Of a stretch of 64,000 nt of DNA, positions 1 through 8,123 are shown piece by piece. The notes under the pieces were generated by a model, which worked only from the letters and a program-made list of their open reading frames with translations, ran no database searches and had not been told where the DNA came from. The translations under genes and the position numbers were made by a program. Origin of the DNA: a virus; the IMG/VR virus record IMGVR_UViG_3300044712_000179, positions 1 through 64,000 of that record. One strand, written 5' to 3'. The number at the start of each line of letters is the position of its first letter. Positions within the stretch are counted from its first letter, which is position 1.

Positions 1-88
1 TTATATATAGAATCTCTGTTCTTTCATAAAGTCTATTATTTCATAAAGTATATTCTTTCAGAATACCCTTATTTCTTTTTAGGTGTAT

Positions 89-119
89 GGGTGTGTGGGT
101 GTAATCACCCCACCCACCC
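89..119. other. GT-rich / CA-rich imperfect hairpin
   Basis: The arm 89-101 pairs with 106-119 around a TAAT loop: five G-C/T-A pairs next to the loop, one bulged C, two pairs, one mismatch, then five more pairs. There is no T-tract, so it does not look like a terminator. Function unknown. Confidence 0.5.
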
Positions 120-800
120 CAAAGCCCTCCATATACGGTATAAGCTGTTTCATCCTATCAGTGGTTTGAAGTATTGCGCGGATAGGTGCTAAAATGGCAT
201 AAACGATATGGCAAAGTAACAGCTGAAAACTGTGCTAGATATGAGATGTCGTAAGGTAACCCCCTCCCATCTGCCGCATCGTTGCCTCAGGAAAATCGAC
301 TTCCCCCAACCGAGTACCCCTACATTCAATTAGGTAAGTCTAAACTAAAAAAGCTAATTAAGGGCAAGATAATTTGAAAAATAAAAAGGTATTGAAAGTG
401 CTAGAACCCTTGATATTGTTGCGTTACAGAGGATAGGAGGAGGAGGGATAACCCCCACAAAGTAAAACACCCCCATTAAATTATATCCCATAAATATCCT
501 TTCCCCTTGCCCCTATTTTATCCCAATTTAAAAAACTTATCCTTTGCTATTTATACCGAATTTTAGCATTTTTCCCAATTCAAATAAAGCCCATTTTTAA
601 CCTTTTTTAGGATACCGACCTTGTTTTGATATCATTAGTAAGGGGATACCGAGAAACGCGAAATTTGAGGATTTTCGTATTTTATTTTTAATATATAATC
701 AATTGAAATTCAATTAGTTATATTAGTGAATTTTGCCTATTTTACCCCTATTTTTATATATTTATATCATAACTCATTGATTATCAATTAATTCCATTCA

Positions 801-842
801 TCAAGCTATTTTACCGCTTATCAAGTTATTTTACCGCTTATC
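801..842. repeat. Tandem 20-bp direct repeat (iteron- or operator-like)
   Basis: TCAAGYTATTTTACCGCTTA occurs twice head to tail (801-820 and 821-840; one C/T difference), and the next copy is cut off after TCA. The repeats lie just upstream of a promoter-like sequence, so they could be an operator or replication iterons. A related shorter string, CCTATTTTACCCC, lies near 736-750. Confidence 0.7.
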
Positions 843-850
843 ACAATTCA

Positions 851-883
851 CTTGTATTGCATACACTTTGCGCACTATATTTG
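851..883 (+). promoter_or_regulatory. Bacteroidetes-type promoter for the 941 gene
   Basis: CTTG at 851-854 is followed after 21 bases by TATATTTG (876-883), matching the TTTG / TAnnTTTG pattern apart from the first base. The gene start is about 57 bases downstream. Confidence 0.5.
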
Positions 884-940
884 AATATTATTTAATCGGA
901 GCATAAAAATAAGACTCCACAAATTTAAAATTTTTCTAAT

Positions 941-1450
941 ATGAAAACTATGCAAAAAAAGGTAGCTAAAACAGCACCTAAAAAAATTACTGAAAAAGTA
1001 CAATTCGTTAATGGCGAAAAAGGCCTTGAATTAGCCACAATTGGAGGGGAGGCGCATATTCCCGAGAATGTAGGCGCGGAGGCTATTAAAAAGGCGAAAA
1101 AGGTATCGGAGGAGGTACAAGCTAGAAAAAAGGCTAATGCTGCAAGGCTTGACAAAATAGAGTCTTTAAGCCAAATTCTAAAGGATGTTAAGGAATTCGG
1201 AGGCGAATATTTAGGCCTAATTGAGTCTAAATACAGCGTAAAAATAACCAATGATATGTTAAAAGCTGTTATCCCCTCAATGTTCTTGCATATGCAAACA
1301 GAAAAAGAAAGGGAAATTCAAGCTAAAAATCCTAATCGTTGGAAATTCAACAAGGTATTGATATTAATAGCTCGCTACTACAAACAAAAATTAGCCACTG
1401 AAAAATTGGCAATTAGAACCGAAAAGGTGTTAAGTAAATTGGAGGCGTAA
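941..1450 (+). CDS. Hypothetical 169-aa basic protein
   Basis: Not recognised. The protein is rich in Lys, Ala and Glu, with a basic N-terminus and a long helical, probably coiled-coil central part (residues about 45-75). Its C-terminal half is helical and basic (RWKFNK near residue 132). It stands alone, with a promoter-like site upstream and hairpins downstream, and is the first gene after the non-coding region. It could be a DNA-binding or early regulatory protein, but nothing in the sequence proves this. An in-frame ATG at codon 4 is an alternative start. Confidence 0.7.
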   Translation: MKTMQKKVAKTAPKKITEKVQFVNGEKGLELATIGGEAHIPENVGAEAIKKAKKVSEEVQARKKANAARLDKIESLSQILKDVKEFGGEYLGLIESKYSVKITNDMLKAVIPSMFLHMQTEKEREIQAKNPNRWKFNKVLILIARYYKQKLATEKLAIRTEKVLSKLEA

Positions 1451-2081
1451 TAGCCCCTAATTAACCCTAATTAACGCTATTTAGTAGCGTGGTAATATCG
1501 AATATTAGTTAGGGTTCAAATATCGGGATTATGTCCCGAATATATAGACACATAATAAAATGTTGTAATGTGTTAAGGCTTGAAAATTGGGTAATGCTCA
1601 ATTGATAGCCGAGCCAACAAAGTATCTTTGAAATATTTTCCTTGCCTCCTATCTTACAAATAGGAGCTAAAAAACGCGTGTAAGTTCCTTATATCTGTTT
1701 ATACTTGCCTATTAAAATTACTTGAAAAATAGTAAGGCCGTTACCTATAAAGTATATTAAGAATGATATTAAGGAGGTTTAGCTTACAAGAGGGAGCAAT
1801 GCGCGAAAGCCTTGCAATAGCTATAAAATAGAACCCTACTTTATATGATAAAATATGTTAGCGTATCGCTGTACTAATGTATTCATATACTGACAACATA
1901 AAACAGCCACTCCGTAATCATACAGAGTATAAACCAATACAACACAAAAAAGATATTAAGGGGGCAAGTATGCAAATACGCGTCCCCTTTTTTATGCCCC
2001 TAATAGTTCCTTAGATTAGTGCAATTCTAGTCAGGGGCGCAATGTGCAATACCGCACAGATACAAATAAATAACCAATAAA
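1451..2081 (+). other. Structured non-coding region with serial hairpins
   Basis: This 630-base gap has no convincing gene but several perfect or near-perfect hairpins. They are ACGCTA (1474-1490), TCGGGA (1523-1539), a two-step stem GGCT/AGCC enclosing AATTG/CAATT (1577-1610), CTCCTAT/ATAGGAG (1646-1666), a terminator (1957-1993), GCCCCT/AGGGGC just after it, and TGTGC/GCACA before the 2082 start. The string GATATTAAGG occurs twice. The region may encode small RNAs or a long structured leader. Confidence 0.5.
1957..1993 (+). terminator. Rho-independent terminator
   Basis: The stem AAGGGG (1958-1963) / CCCCTT (1984-1989) has an inner GTAT/ATAC pairing and runs into six T residues. It would end any transcript entering from the structured region, implying that 2082 and later genes need a start after it or read-through. 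Confidence 0.65.
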
Positions 2082-2264
2082 ATGGCACAAAAAGTCTATT
2101 CAACAACAGCACCCGTTAAATTACGCAAACGATTGTATGTAAAGGACAAAATGATTCGAGCATACATACAACTAGGAATGCCCACGATTACCGCTGTGGG
2201 CAAGGTAGATTGTATTCTAAAGGAAATAGGATACAAGTCCTCACTTAAATTTCAAACCGCTTAA
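2082..2264 (+). CDS. Hypothetical 60-aa basic protein
   Basis: Not recognised. A short basic protein with an N-terminal Arg/Lys cluster (KLRKRLYVKDK) and a helical middle. It is the first of a run of small early genes and is followed 11 bases later by a membrane protein gene. The leader contains a TGTGC/GCACA hairpin. Confidence 0.6.
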   Translation: MAQKVYSTTAPVKLRKRLYVKDKMIRAYIQLGMPTITAVGKVDCILKEIGYKSSLKFQTA

Positions 2265-2275
2265 ATCGTCTACAA

Positions 2276-2473
2276 ATGCAAAAGAATTTATTTAAAGCTG
2301 TCTTATTTCTAATAATGACGATAGCAGGCATTGGGCTGTTTTTCTATTTTATGGAATACAGTTCAACAAGTATGGCAATGGTCTGTTATTTCTCCCTATC
2401 TGGGTTTCTATTGTCTTACAAGGAGTATTTAGATTATAAACAAACTAAAAAACCTTTAAGATGGCACGATTAA
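2276..2473 (+). CDS. Small two-TM membrane protein
   Basis: The 65-aa product has two hydrophobic segments (residues about 6-26 and 33-50) and a basic C-terminal tail. Its last codons overlap the start of the next gene by 13 bases. Function unknown; small membrane proteins of this type are common in early phage regions. Confidence 0.6.
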   Translation: MQKNLFKAVLFLIMTIAGIGLFFYFMEYSSTSMAMVCYFSLSGFLLSYKEYLDYKQTKKPLRWHD

Positions 2474-2613
2474 CAGAATGGTATTACAAAGCCTACTTCA
2501 TCAACTTGATTACAACTGATGAGGGAACAGAGAGGTACAAGGTAGATATTGATGGGTCATTACACAACTCACTCAATACAGCCAAATCTCACATAGATTA
2601 TTTAGCCAAATAA
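2461..2613 (+). CDS. Hypothetical 50-aa protein
   Basis: Reads MARLTEWYYKAYF and ends DYLAK. The start lies inside the end of the preceding membrane protein gene, and the next gene begins 13 bases after the stop, fitting tight operon packing. The Trp/Tyr-rich N-terminus is the only distinctive feature. Confidence 0.55.
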   Translation: MARLTEWYYKAYFINLITTDEGTERYKVDIDGSLHNSLNTAKSHIDYLAK

Positions 2614-2626
2614 AAACTATCATCAA

Positions 2627-2998
2627 ATGAAGCACAACAAAGACACAATACTTAAAATAGCTGTTGATTTTGAGTTTGAAGGCGGGCCCTTACCCTCAAA
2701 TAGTAAGACAGCTCAACAATGGTTTGGGCTACTATTAACCCCTAGCGAGTATGACAATATGATAGACTCGTTAAATGCATACAGGGGCGAAGATGGAGCT
2801 AATTCTATTCTAGGACAAATATTTTCTAATCCCGCTTCTGCTGTCAATGAGGCGTTCACTTGGTCAGAAACAGAACAAGGACACGAATATTGGAACAGGG
2901 TTTATAATAGAATGGAAGCATATACCCCCGATGAAGATGAGGAAGAAGAGGATGACGACTATGATGAATATGATGGGGATGAAGATGATGACTGGTAA
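2627..2998 (+). CDS. Hypothetical protein with WSxTxxGxxYW motif and acidic tail
   Basis: The 123-aa product has a folded N-terminal part and a very acidic tail (residues about 100-123, nearly all Asp/Glu/Tyr). Residues near 75-95 carry EAFTWSETEQGHEYW, the same pattern found in two members of the paralogous run at 6.8-7.5 kb. It therefore looks like a distant member of that family with an added acidic tail. Such tails can mimic DNA or bind basic proteins, but no function is shown here. Confidence 0.65.
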   Translation: MKHNKDTILKIAVDFEFEGGPLPSNSKTAQQWFGLLLTPSEYDNMIDSLNAYRGEDGANSILGQIFSNPASAVNEAFTWSETEQGHEYWNRVYNRMEAYTPDEDEEEEDDDYDEYDGDEDDDW

Positions 2999-3041
2999 TT
3001 AAATAAACATATACATTAACCTTTAAACCACCACTACAAAA

Positions 3042-3179
3042 ATGGAAGCAATTCTCCACGCTGTCGGTCTATGCCCCGACTCAAGCACCCACTTTAACCT
3101 TGTCTTATTCTCTGCTTATGAGGTAAGACATTATTTATTCACACTTAAACACATAGCGTTATGCCTAATCAAATTGTAA
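3042..3179 (+). CDS. Hypothetical 45-aa protein
   Basis: Reads MEAILHAVGLCPDSSTHFN and overlaps the start of the amidoligase gene by 19 bases. The Cys-Pro-Asp-Ser stretch recalls short proteins seen in other Bacteroidetes phages, but this is from memory. It fills an otherwise empty gap between two packed genes. Confidence 0.4.
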   Translation: MEAILHAVGLCPDSSTHFNLVLFSAYEVRHYLFTLKHIALCLIKL

Positions 3180-4396
3180 CACAAGACGAGGCAGTTCAAA
3201 CAGAAGAACCCCTTGTAGAACATAGAGATTGCGACGGCTGTAATACACATCTGCCAACCTCTGAACTCCTATTTATTCGAGAAGACAACGAGTATTATTG
3301 CTCGGAATGTCAGCCAGAATTAGACCATTGCGACAGATGCGAAAGCTATTCAACAGACTTAAATATGAGGGATGTTGTATGCCTTGACGGTACAGAATCC
3401 ACTTGTCAAAATTGTCGTAGCGGTATGGATACTTTCAGATGCGACAGATGCGCTTGCACCTACAACGCTGATGAGTTCGAGTCAAGAGAGGTGCGAGGTT
3501 ACGGCTCAATATGTGAACGCTGTGAGGAGCATCTAAATATCAATGACTGCATTAATTGTGGCGACTCTTTCGAGAGAGGTAACCTATACGAAACCTCCGA
3601 CGGCTTATGTTGCGGAGATTGTAGAAGGTCATCAGACGGAGCATACATACACAATTACAGCTTCAAGCCTAAGACTAGGTTCATTATGTCAGAAGCAGAG
3701 AAGGCTTCTAATAAGAAACCAGAGCTGTTCTTTGGTTTAGAGTTGGAGGTAGAGAAATCAGGCTCTGTTCAAATTGATACCATAGCCAACAAGATACAGC
3801 AGAAAGGTATCTTATACTTCAAGAATGACGGCAGTCTAAATCACGGCTTTGAGATTGTATCTCATCCTATGTCTTACGATTTCATTATCGAACAGAAAGA
3901 CAAGATGTTCTTGAATATACTCAATACGCTTATCGAGAGTAAGTACAGGTCTTATGATACTTCTACTTGTGGTATGCATATCCACCTAAGTAAGAAAGCA
4001 TTCGGCACTTGGCAGCTGTATAGATTTATCAAGTTCTTTATGGAGAACAAGCAGTTCGTAACAGCTATCTCTCAACGCAAGTTGGAGAACTTAGATAGAT
4101 GGGCGGCTATCGAGAGTGAGCCTGACTCCTCTATCATATACAAGGCTAAGAAAAAGTCTGGCAACTCTAAGAGATATGTAGCCATCAACTTACAGAACGA
4201 GCATACTGTTGAGCTTAGAATTTTTAGAGGTACGCTTAACATTCATTCATTCACTAAGAACATTGAGTTCTGTTATGCCTTGTTCAACTTCACTAGAGAT
4301 GTCAATGATACATCTATCGAAGCATTCAAGAAATATATCAATCAATCAAACGAGTACTCTGTACTTAAGAAATTTATTAAAACTAAAAACTTATAA
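3161..4396 (+). CDS. Amidoligase (COOH-NH2 ligase) with N-terminal zinc ribbons
   Basis: The 411-aa product has two parts. Residues about 20-165 carry a series of CxxC pairs (DCDGCN, YYCSEC, HCDRC, TCQNC, RCDRC, ICERC, DCINC, CCGDC), read as several zinc-binding knuckles. Residues about 185-400 match the putative amidoligase family (glutamine synthetase / glutamate-cysteine ligase-like fold): FGLELEVE, NDGSLNHGFEIVSHPMS, CGMHIHLSK and VELRIFRGT supply the acidic metal/ATP-binding residues and conserved His pair. Such enzymes form amide bonds to carboxyl groups. The next gene, five bases away, encodes a glutamine amidotransferase that could supply ammonia. The substrate cannot be told from sequence. 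Confidence 0.85.
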   Translation: MPNQIVTQDEAVQTEEPLVEHRDCDGCNTHLPTSELLFIREDNEYYCSECQPELDHCDRCESYSTDLNMRDVVCLDGTESTCQNCRSGMDTFRCDRCACTYNADEFESREVRGYGSICERCEEHLNINDCINCGDSFERGNLYETSDGLCCGDCRRSSDGAYIHNYSFKPKTRFIMSEAEKASNKKPELFFGLELEVEKSGSVQIDTIANKIQQKGILYFKNDGSLNHGFEIVSHPMSYDFIIEQKDKMFLNILNTLIESKYRSYDTSTCGMHIHLSKKAFGTWQLYRFIKFFMENKQFVTAISQRKLENLDRWAAIESEPDSSIIYKAKKKSGNSKRYVAINLQNEHTVELRIFRGTLNIHSFTKNIEFCYALFNFTRDVNDTSIEAFKKYINQSNEYSVLKKFIKTKNL

Positions 4397-4401
4397 TTAT
4401 T

Positions 4402-5346
4402 ATGTGTGTAATTGCAATACAACCAAGAGGCGTTCAAATCAGTAGAGAATATTTGCAAAATTGTTGGGATACTAATAGTCACGGAGCTGGCTTAATGTAT
4501 GCGCACAACGGCAAGATCATTGTCAAGAAAGAGATGGATTCATTTGACAAGTTTATGACTTATGTTCAGCAAGCATCCAAGCACGATTCAGCTGTTGTTA
4601 TCCACTTCCGTATCGCTACGAGTGGCGGTATCAATGACTACAACTGTCATCCATTCAAGGTGCACAAGAATTTATATTTTTGCCACAACGGTATTTTAGA
4701 TATTACAGTACCCCACGGCAGCAAGGAGAACGATACGCAGATATTCAACAATGGTTTGATGAAGCCACTTCCTTACAACTTCTACAAGAACAATGCTATT
4801 ATGAACTTATTAGAGTTCACTATCGGTAGTTACAACAAGTTTGTATTCTTAGATGATGCGGGCGACTACTATATCCTTAATGAGAAAGCGGGTGAGTGGT
4901 CAGAAGAAGGCGCGTGGTTCTCTAACACTTCATACAAAAGACCCAAGTATACAGCTCCCTCGCATTATGGCTACAATAAAGGATACTACGGAACAGGTTA
5001 TTATCAAGGCAAGCCGTCTTATGACTGGGATGACGACGACTACGCATACGCAAAGCCTAGCACGACGACCAAAGATGCATTCGAAGAAGAGGACAAAGAG
5101 ATAACAGCTAAAGAAATAGCTGACTTATCTACCGAGTATGATTTCTGTGACTCGTGTTCTAATTGGGTAGACTTAGGCGACACACGATTAATCTCTGATT
5201 ATAATACTGTTATGTGTTCTGGTTGCAGAGAAGACTTTCAAGTTGGAGAGTTCAACCCCGATAGAAAGGTAACGGATGATATCGATAAGCCTGCAACACA
5301 ATACAAGATGTTCGCTAATGCAGAAGACCATTTATATTACGACTAG
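4402..5346 (+). CDS. Class II glutamine amidotransferase (Ntn hydrolase) with C-terminal zinc ribbon
   Basis: The product begins MCVIAIQ, giving the N-terminal catalytic Cys of class II amidotransferases after Met removal. Further family signs are HGAGLMY (about residue 28), VVIHFRIATSG (about 65) and FCHNG (about 91). After a Tyr/Gly-rich linker (about 175-215), residues about 245-275 contain FCDSC and MCSGC, a zinc ribbon like those in the upstream amidoligase. The pair forms an amidoligase/amidotransferase module of the kind described for phages and bacteria in comparative genomics. It probably releases ammonia from glutamine for the ligase. A terminator follows. Confidence 0.85.
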   Translation: MCVIAIQPRGVQISREYLQNCWDTNSHGAGLMYAHNGKIIVKKEMDSFDKFMTYVQQASKHDSAVVIHFRIATSGGINDYNCHPFKVHKNLYFCHNGILDITVPHGSKENDTQIFNNGLMKPLPYNFYKNNAIMNLLEFTIGSYNKFVFLDDAGDYYILNEKAGEWSEEGAWFSNTSYKRPKYTAPSHYGYNKGYYGTGYYQGKPSYDWDDDDYAYAKPSTTTKDAFEEEDKEITAKEIADLSTEYDFCDSCSNWVDLGDTRLISDYNTVMCSGCREDFQVGEFNPDRKVTDDIDKPATQYKMFANAEDHLYYD

Positions 5347-5372
5347 TATTCCCCATCTATAACAAAAGAACA

Positions 5373-5412
5373 ACAGCCTTCTATCTCTAATAGGTAGGGG
5401 CTGTTTGTTTTA
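5373..5412 (+). terminator. Rho-independent terminator after the amidoligase module
   Basis: ACAGCC (5373-5378) pairs with GGCTGT (5399-5404) and the stem continues inward as TATCT/AGGTA with wobble pairs and one bulge. TTTGTTTT follows. Confidence 0.6.
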
Positions 5413-5437
5413 TACATCATCATTTAAATTATAATGT

Positions 5438-5788
5438 ATGGCACGAAATAGAAAGCTAACACTATGGGTTAGGAAGATGCCTAAGCCACTTAGGAAATAT
5501 GCTATTCAAAGAGCTACTGAATTAGGCTGTGTCAATCATAAGTACAGCAGTTTACAAAATGTAGTTCGTATGACATCCAATTACAGAAATGGATTTGGTA
5601 GGGATAATAAACATAAGCGAGCAATTAGAGAATGGTTTGAGCAAGAACAATTGAAACTAGAACAACAAATGGTATCAGCTGGTTTATCATCAAGCTATAC
5701 TTATACATACGACAGAGCCGTAGTTAGGGCATTTGAATTGATAGCACAGCAAGCATTAGCGAATGATGTAGACCCCTTTAACTTTTAA
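5438..5788 (+). CDS. Small basic protein, tandem paralog family member 1
   Basis: The 116-aa product starts MARNRKLTLWVRKMPKPLRK. This is the family signature at the N-terminus: a basic cluster, then LWhRxhPxxh. A second helical segment follows (SSLQNVVRMTSNYRNGFG) and a charged C-terminal helix. It is the first of about seven adjacent related genes. No known domain is recognised; a small nucleic-acid- or protein-binding role is possible. Confidence 0.65.
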   Translation: MARNRKLTLWVRKMPKPLRKYAIQRATELGCVNHKYSSLQNVVRMTSNYRNGFGRDNKHKRAIREWFEQEQLKLEQQMVSAGLSSSYTYTYDRAVVRAFELIAQQALANDVDPFNF

Positions 5789-5799
5789 TATATAATACT

Positions 5800-6132
5800 A
5801 TGCCAAGAAGAAGACTATCGCTTATTAAAAAGAAAATGCACAAGGATATCATAGAGATTATTGACAGAGGACTGTTGCCGTATACCGATAATAATAAGAA
5901 AGCTAAACTGAATGCCAAGTATACTAGCGTTCAAGATGCGTTGTCTAATGTGTATGGATGGGGTGTTCTATCTCAACAAGACAGAGATAAGATAAGGATT
6001 TATTATAGACAATGGGATTTACAAAGCAGCCTATGTGAATTCGATTATCCCGCTGAAGGAATATTCGTGCAGACTAAGCGAGGCGACTATAAATACCAAC
6101 CTATTGAAGAATATCAAACAGAATGCATATGA
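5800..6132 (+). CDS. Small basic protein, tandem paralog family member 2
   Basis: The 110-aa product starts MPRRRLSLIKKKMHKD and has the family layout: basic N-terminus, helix, then TSVQDALSNVYGWG in place of the S-A-x-x-x-Y/W segment. The stop overlaps the next start (ATGA). It is more divergent than members 3 and 4. Function unknown. Confidence 0.65.
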   Translation: MPRRRLSLIKKKMHKDIIEIIDRGLLPYTDNNKKAKLNAKYTSVQDALSNVYGWGVLSQQDRDKIRIYYRQWDLQSSLCEFDYPAEGIFVQTKRGDYKYQPIEEYQTECI

Positions 6133-6395
6133 GAAGGTATAGAAAACTATCATTAATCATTAGGGGCTGTTCTCCTAAGTTCAAGGAAATATTTGAGCGA
6201 AAGGTAAAGTATGGCGGAGTTAATGCTAGTGAACGATACGGCTCAATAAGAAGTGCAGCTATGTCGTTATATAGAAGTGGCTCATACCTTGGAACTTTGG
6301 AAGACGACGCATTTATATACAAGAACTATATGCTACTTCCATATGATGATTACAAGCATCCATTTAAAGAAACTAAACAAGATTCATATGCCTAA
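6129..6395 (+). CDS. Small basic protein, tandem paralog family member 3
   Basis: The 88-aa product starts MRRYRKLSLIIRGCSPKFKE. The ATG at 6129 is preferred over 6123 because it gives an ATGA overlap and matches the start of member 4. It is nearly a duplicate of member 4 (same length, shared KFKEIFERK and FKETKQD), implying recent gene duplication. Confidence 0.65.
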   Translation: MRRYRKLSLIIRGCSPKFKEIFERKVKYGGVNASERYGSIRSAAMSLYRSGSYLGTLEDDAFIYKNYMLLPYDDYKHPFKETKQDSYA

Positions 6396-6654
6396 GTATA
6401 GAAAACTTTCGTTAATAATGAGAGGCTGTTCGCCTAGATTCAAAGAGATATTTGAGCGAAAAATAAAGTATGGAGCAGTTAAGGCAGACCGTAAATTTGA
6501 GTCAATAAGAGCTGCGGCTGTTTATGTGTATAGAGAGGGTTATTATCCTTCTAGTAAGGAAGATGACGATTTTATATATGATAACCATACATTACTTAAT
6601 AGTAGCGGCTCTTCTAATCCATTTAAAGAAACTAAACAAGATTGTTATGTTTAA
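6388..6654 (+). CDS. Small basic protein, tandem paralog family member 4
   Basis: The 88-aa product starts MPKYRKLSLIMRGCSPRFKE and ends FKETKQDCYV. The frame is open further upstream, but the ATG at 6388 aligns exactly with member 3 and gives the usual short overlap with the preceding gene. Members 3 and 4 differ mainly in the middle (residues about 33-65). Confidence 0.65.
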   Translation: MPKYRKLSLIMRGCSPRFKEIFERKIKYGAVKADRKFESIRAAAVYVYREGYYPSSKEDDDFIYDNHTLLNSSGSSNPFKETKQDCYV

Positions 6655-6862
6655 AAGAAAAACAGTAAAGCTATGGCTTAGGAGTTTACCCGAGCCAGAG
6701 AGAACTCAAGCGTTATCTTATGATATTCGTAATCAGTTCTCTAAGTTTAAGGCTACAGATATGCTTGATGCCTTGTTAACAGCTCACGCTGTAACAGACC
6801 GAAGTTTATTTATCAGTCTATACAGAACAGAAAAACTTAAATCTATTGCATATGCAGCGTAA
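6647..6862 (+). CDS. Small basic protein, tandem paralog family member 5
   Basis: The 71-aa product starts MFKRKTVKLWLRSLPEPERT, the clearest form of the LWLRxLP signature. The longer upstream frame is a shadow of member 4, so the ATG at 6647 is used; it overlaps the preceding gene by 8 bases. It lacks the C-terminal WSxT segment of the longer members. Confidence 0.65.
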   Translation: MFKRKTVKLWLRSLPEPERTQALSYDIRNQFSKFKATDMLDALLTAHAVTDRSLFISLYRTEKLKSIAYAA

Positions 6863-7169
6863 AACAATCAATCTATGGCTAAGAGCGCTTCCTAAAGAGG
6901 TGGCTGAGAAAGCTATAACAGCAAGGAAAAATGAGACAAGGGGTATATACACGCCTAATCCTAAAGTAAAGAGACTATCCGAAGCCGTAGATATGGCATT
7001 TTCGTGGTCGCATACTCCCGAAGGGTGGGCGTATTGGTTTAGGGTAAAGCATAACTTAATTAGGCTAGAGGAGACTAGCCCTTCGCGATACGGAGAAGAT
7101 TGGTCAATGTCTAATATAGATAAAGAGTGGAGTGGCTGTTATTATAGACAGAAATCTGCATTTGCTTAA
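6852..7169 (+). CDS. Small basic protein, tandem paralog family member 6
   Basis: The 105-aa product starts MQRKTINLWLRALPKEVAEK. Near residues 50-70 it has AFSWSHTPEGWAYWFRV, the W-S-x-T-x-E/G-x-x-Y-W pattern also seen in member 7 and in the 2627 protein. A TTG two codons earlier could also serve as start. Function unknown. Confidence 0.65.
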   Translation: MQRKTINLWLRALPKEVAEKAITARKNETRGIYTPNPKVKRLSEAVDMAFSWSHTPEGWAYWFRVKHNLIRLEETSPSRYGEDWSMSNIDKEWSGCYYRQKSAFA

Positions 7170-7183
7170 TTAAAATATATTTT

Positions 7184-7495
7184 ATGGAAAGAATCTACGC
7201 TGGAAAGTCAAAAAGTATTGACCTTTGGTTTAAGAAATTGCCAAAACATATTCAAGAGAAAGCCTTTGCCAATAGGAAAAGATACTTATCTGGAAGGCTG
7301 AATCACAGTGCTGCTACAAGAAAGCAGATTAGCCTAAGCGATGCTATATTCTATGGATTTTGTTGGGCTGAAACGCCAGAAGAATTTGATTATTGGAAAA
7401 TCATTAAAGAGAATACGGCAGAACTTCATTACAGAACATCTAAAACTATTGATGATATAGAAGAAAAATGGGATGGGGTTGATTATAATAATTAA
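7184..7495 (+). CDS. Small basic protein, tandem paralog family member 7
   Basis: The 103-aa product carries KSIDLWFKKLPKHIQEKA at residues about 10-27 and GFCWAETPEEFDYWKII near 65-82. Both family signatures are present in the same order as in member 6. It ends the paralog run. Confidence 0.65.
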   Translation: MERIYAGKSKSIDLWFKKLPKHIQEKAFANRKRYLSGRLNHSAATRKQISLSDAIFYGFCWAETPEEFDYWKIIKENTAELHYRTSKTIDDIEEKWDGVDYNN

Positions 7496-7516
7496 ATCAT
7501 TTAAAAACTATTAACA

Positions 7517-7933
7517 ATGAATTATTCATTTTATTTATTCGTACAATTACGAACACTAATCTTAGGCAGTCCAGAAGCGTACGATGTACAATTCGGAGTT
7601 GATCAAAATTTATTTGTTATGTATGAAAAGTCTACATATAACAGAGAAGACTTATCAGAGTACGAATGTATGGTTAACTTCTTGACCGCATACAAGAACG
7701 GAGAAGTGCATTGCATTATGGACAGCTTCAATAACTACTTATCTAAAAACGATTGGGTAGTACTACTTGAAGATAGGGATATAGAACACGATATCATCAA
7801 GCCTAAAACAGGAGATGTATTGAAATTTATTAGAACTAACGACAACGACCCATTCATAGGAGAGTTCACTCATTTAGCTAGTAATCAGCCATTAAATATA
7901 TTCGCTGACCGAACACTTAAATTAAACAAGTAA
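7517..7933 (+). CDS. Hypothetical 138-aa protein
   Basis: Not recognised. A soluble, slightly acidic protein beginning MNYSFYLFVQLRTL, without clear motifs. It follows the paralog run by 21 bases and is followed by another small gene 1 base after its stop. Confidence 0.6.
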   Translation: MNYSFYLFVQLRTLILGSPEAYDVQFGVDQNLFVMYEKSTYNREDLSEYECMVNFLTAYKNGEVHCIMDSFNNYLSKNDWVVLLEDRDIEHDIIKPKTGDVLKFIRTNDNDPFIGEFTHLASNQPLNIFADRTLKLNK

Positions 7934-7934
7934 T

Positions 7935-8123
7935 ATGGAAAAGATATATACAATTGGACAGCTAAAGGAAGCTATAAAATATTTTAATGACAACGATGAA
8001 TTAGCCATTGAGATACACGAAGACTCTCGCGGTGAAGGCTTATACATACCGTATATAGATGTTATACACGGAGTTGTAACCGCCAATGGGACATTCGTAT
8101 CGGAAGTAAGGCTGTGTATTTAA
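7935..8123 (+). CDS. Hypothetical 62-aa protein
   Basis: Starts MEKIYTIGQLKEAIKYFND and has a mixed strand pattern ending EVRLCI. Proteins of this layout (a short helix 'hxxLxxAI', then strands) are frequent in phages, but no function is known. Likely co-transcribed with 7517. Confidence 0.55.
   Translation: MEKIYTIGQLKEAIKYFNDNDELAIEIHEDSRGEGLYIPYIDVIHGVVTANGTFVSEVRLCI

Larger units (their letters stand above)
1..940. other. Non-coding AT-rich region, possible origin or control region
   Basis: No convincing reading frame is visible on either strand. The stretch holds a GT/CA-rich hairpin (89-119), three copies of ATACCGA (553-559, 612-618, 646-652), a tandem 20-bp repeat (801-840) and a promoter-like sequence (851-883). 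If the genome is circular, this is where the early (+) and late (-) blocks diverge, a common place for a phage origin. Origin function is inference only. Confidence 0.5.

Noticed and set aside
925-1251. Long antisense open frame over the 941 gene
   Set aside because: Hydrophobic low-complexity shadow with no start context; the + frame is Lys/Glu-rich and coherent.
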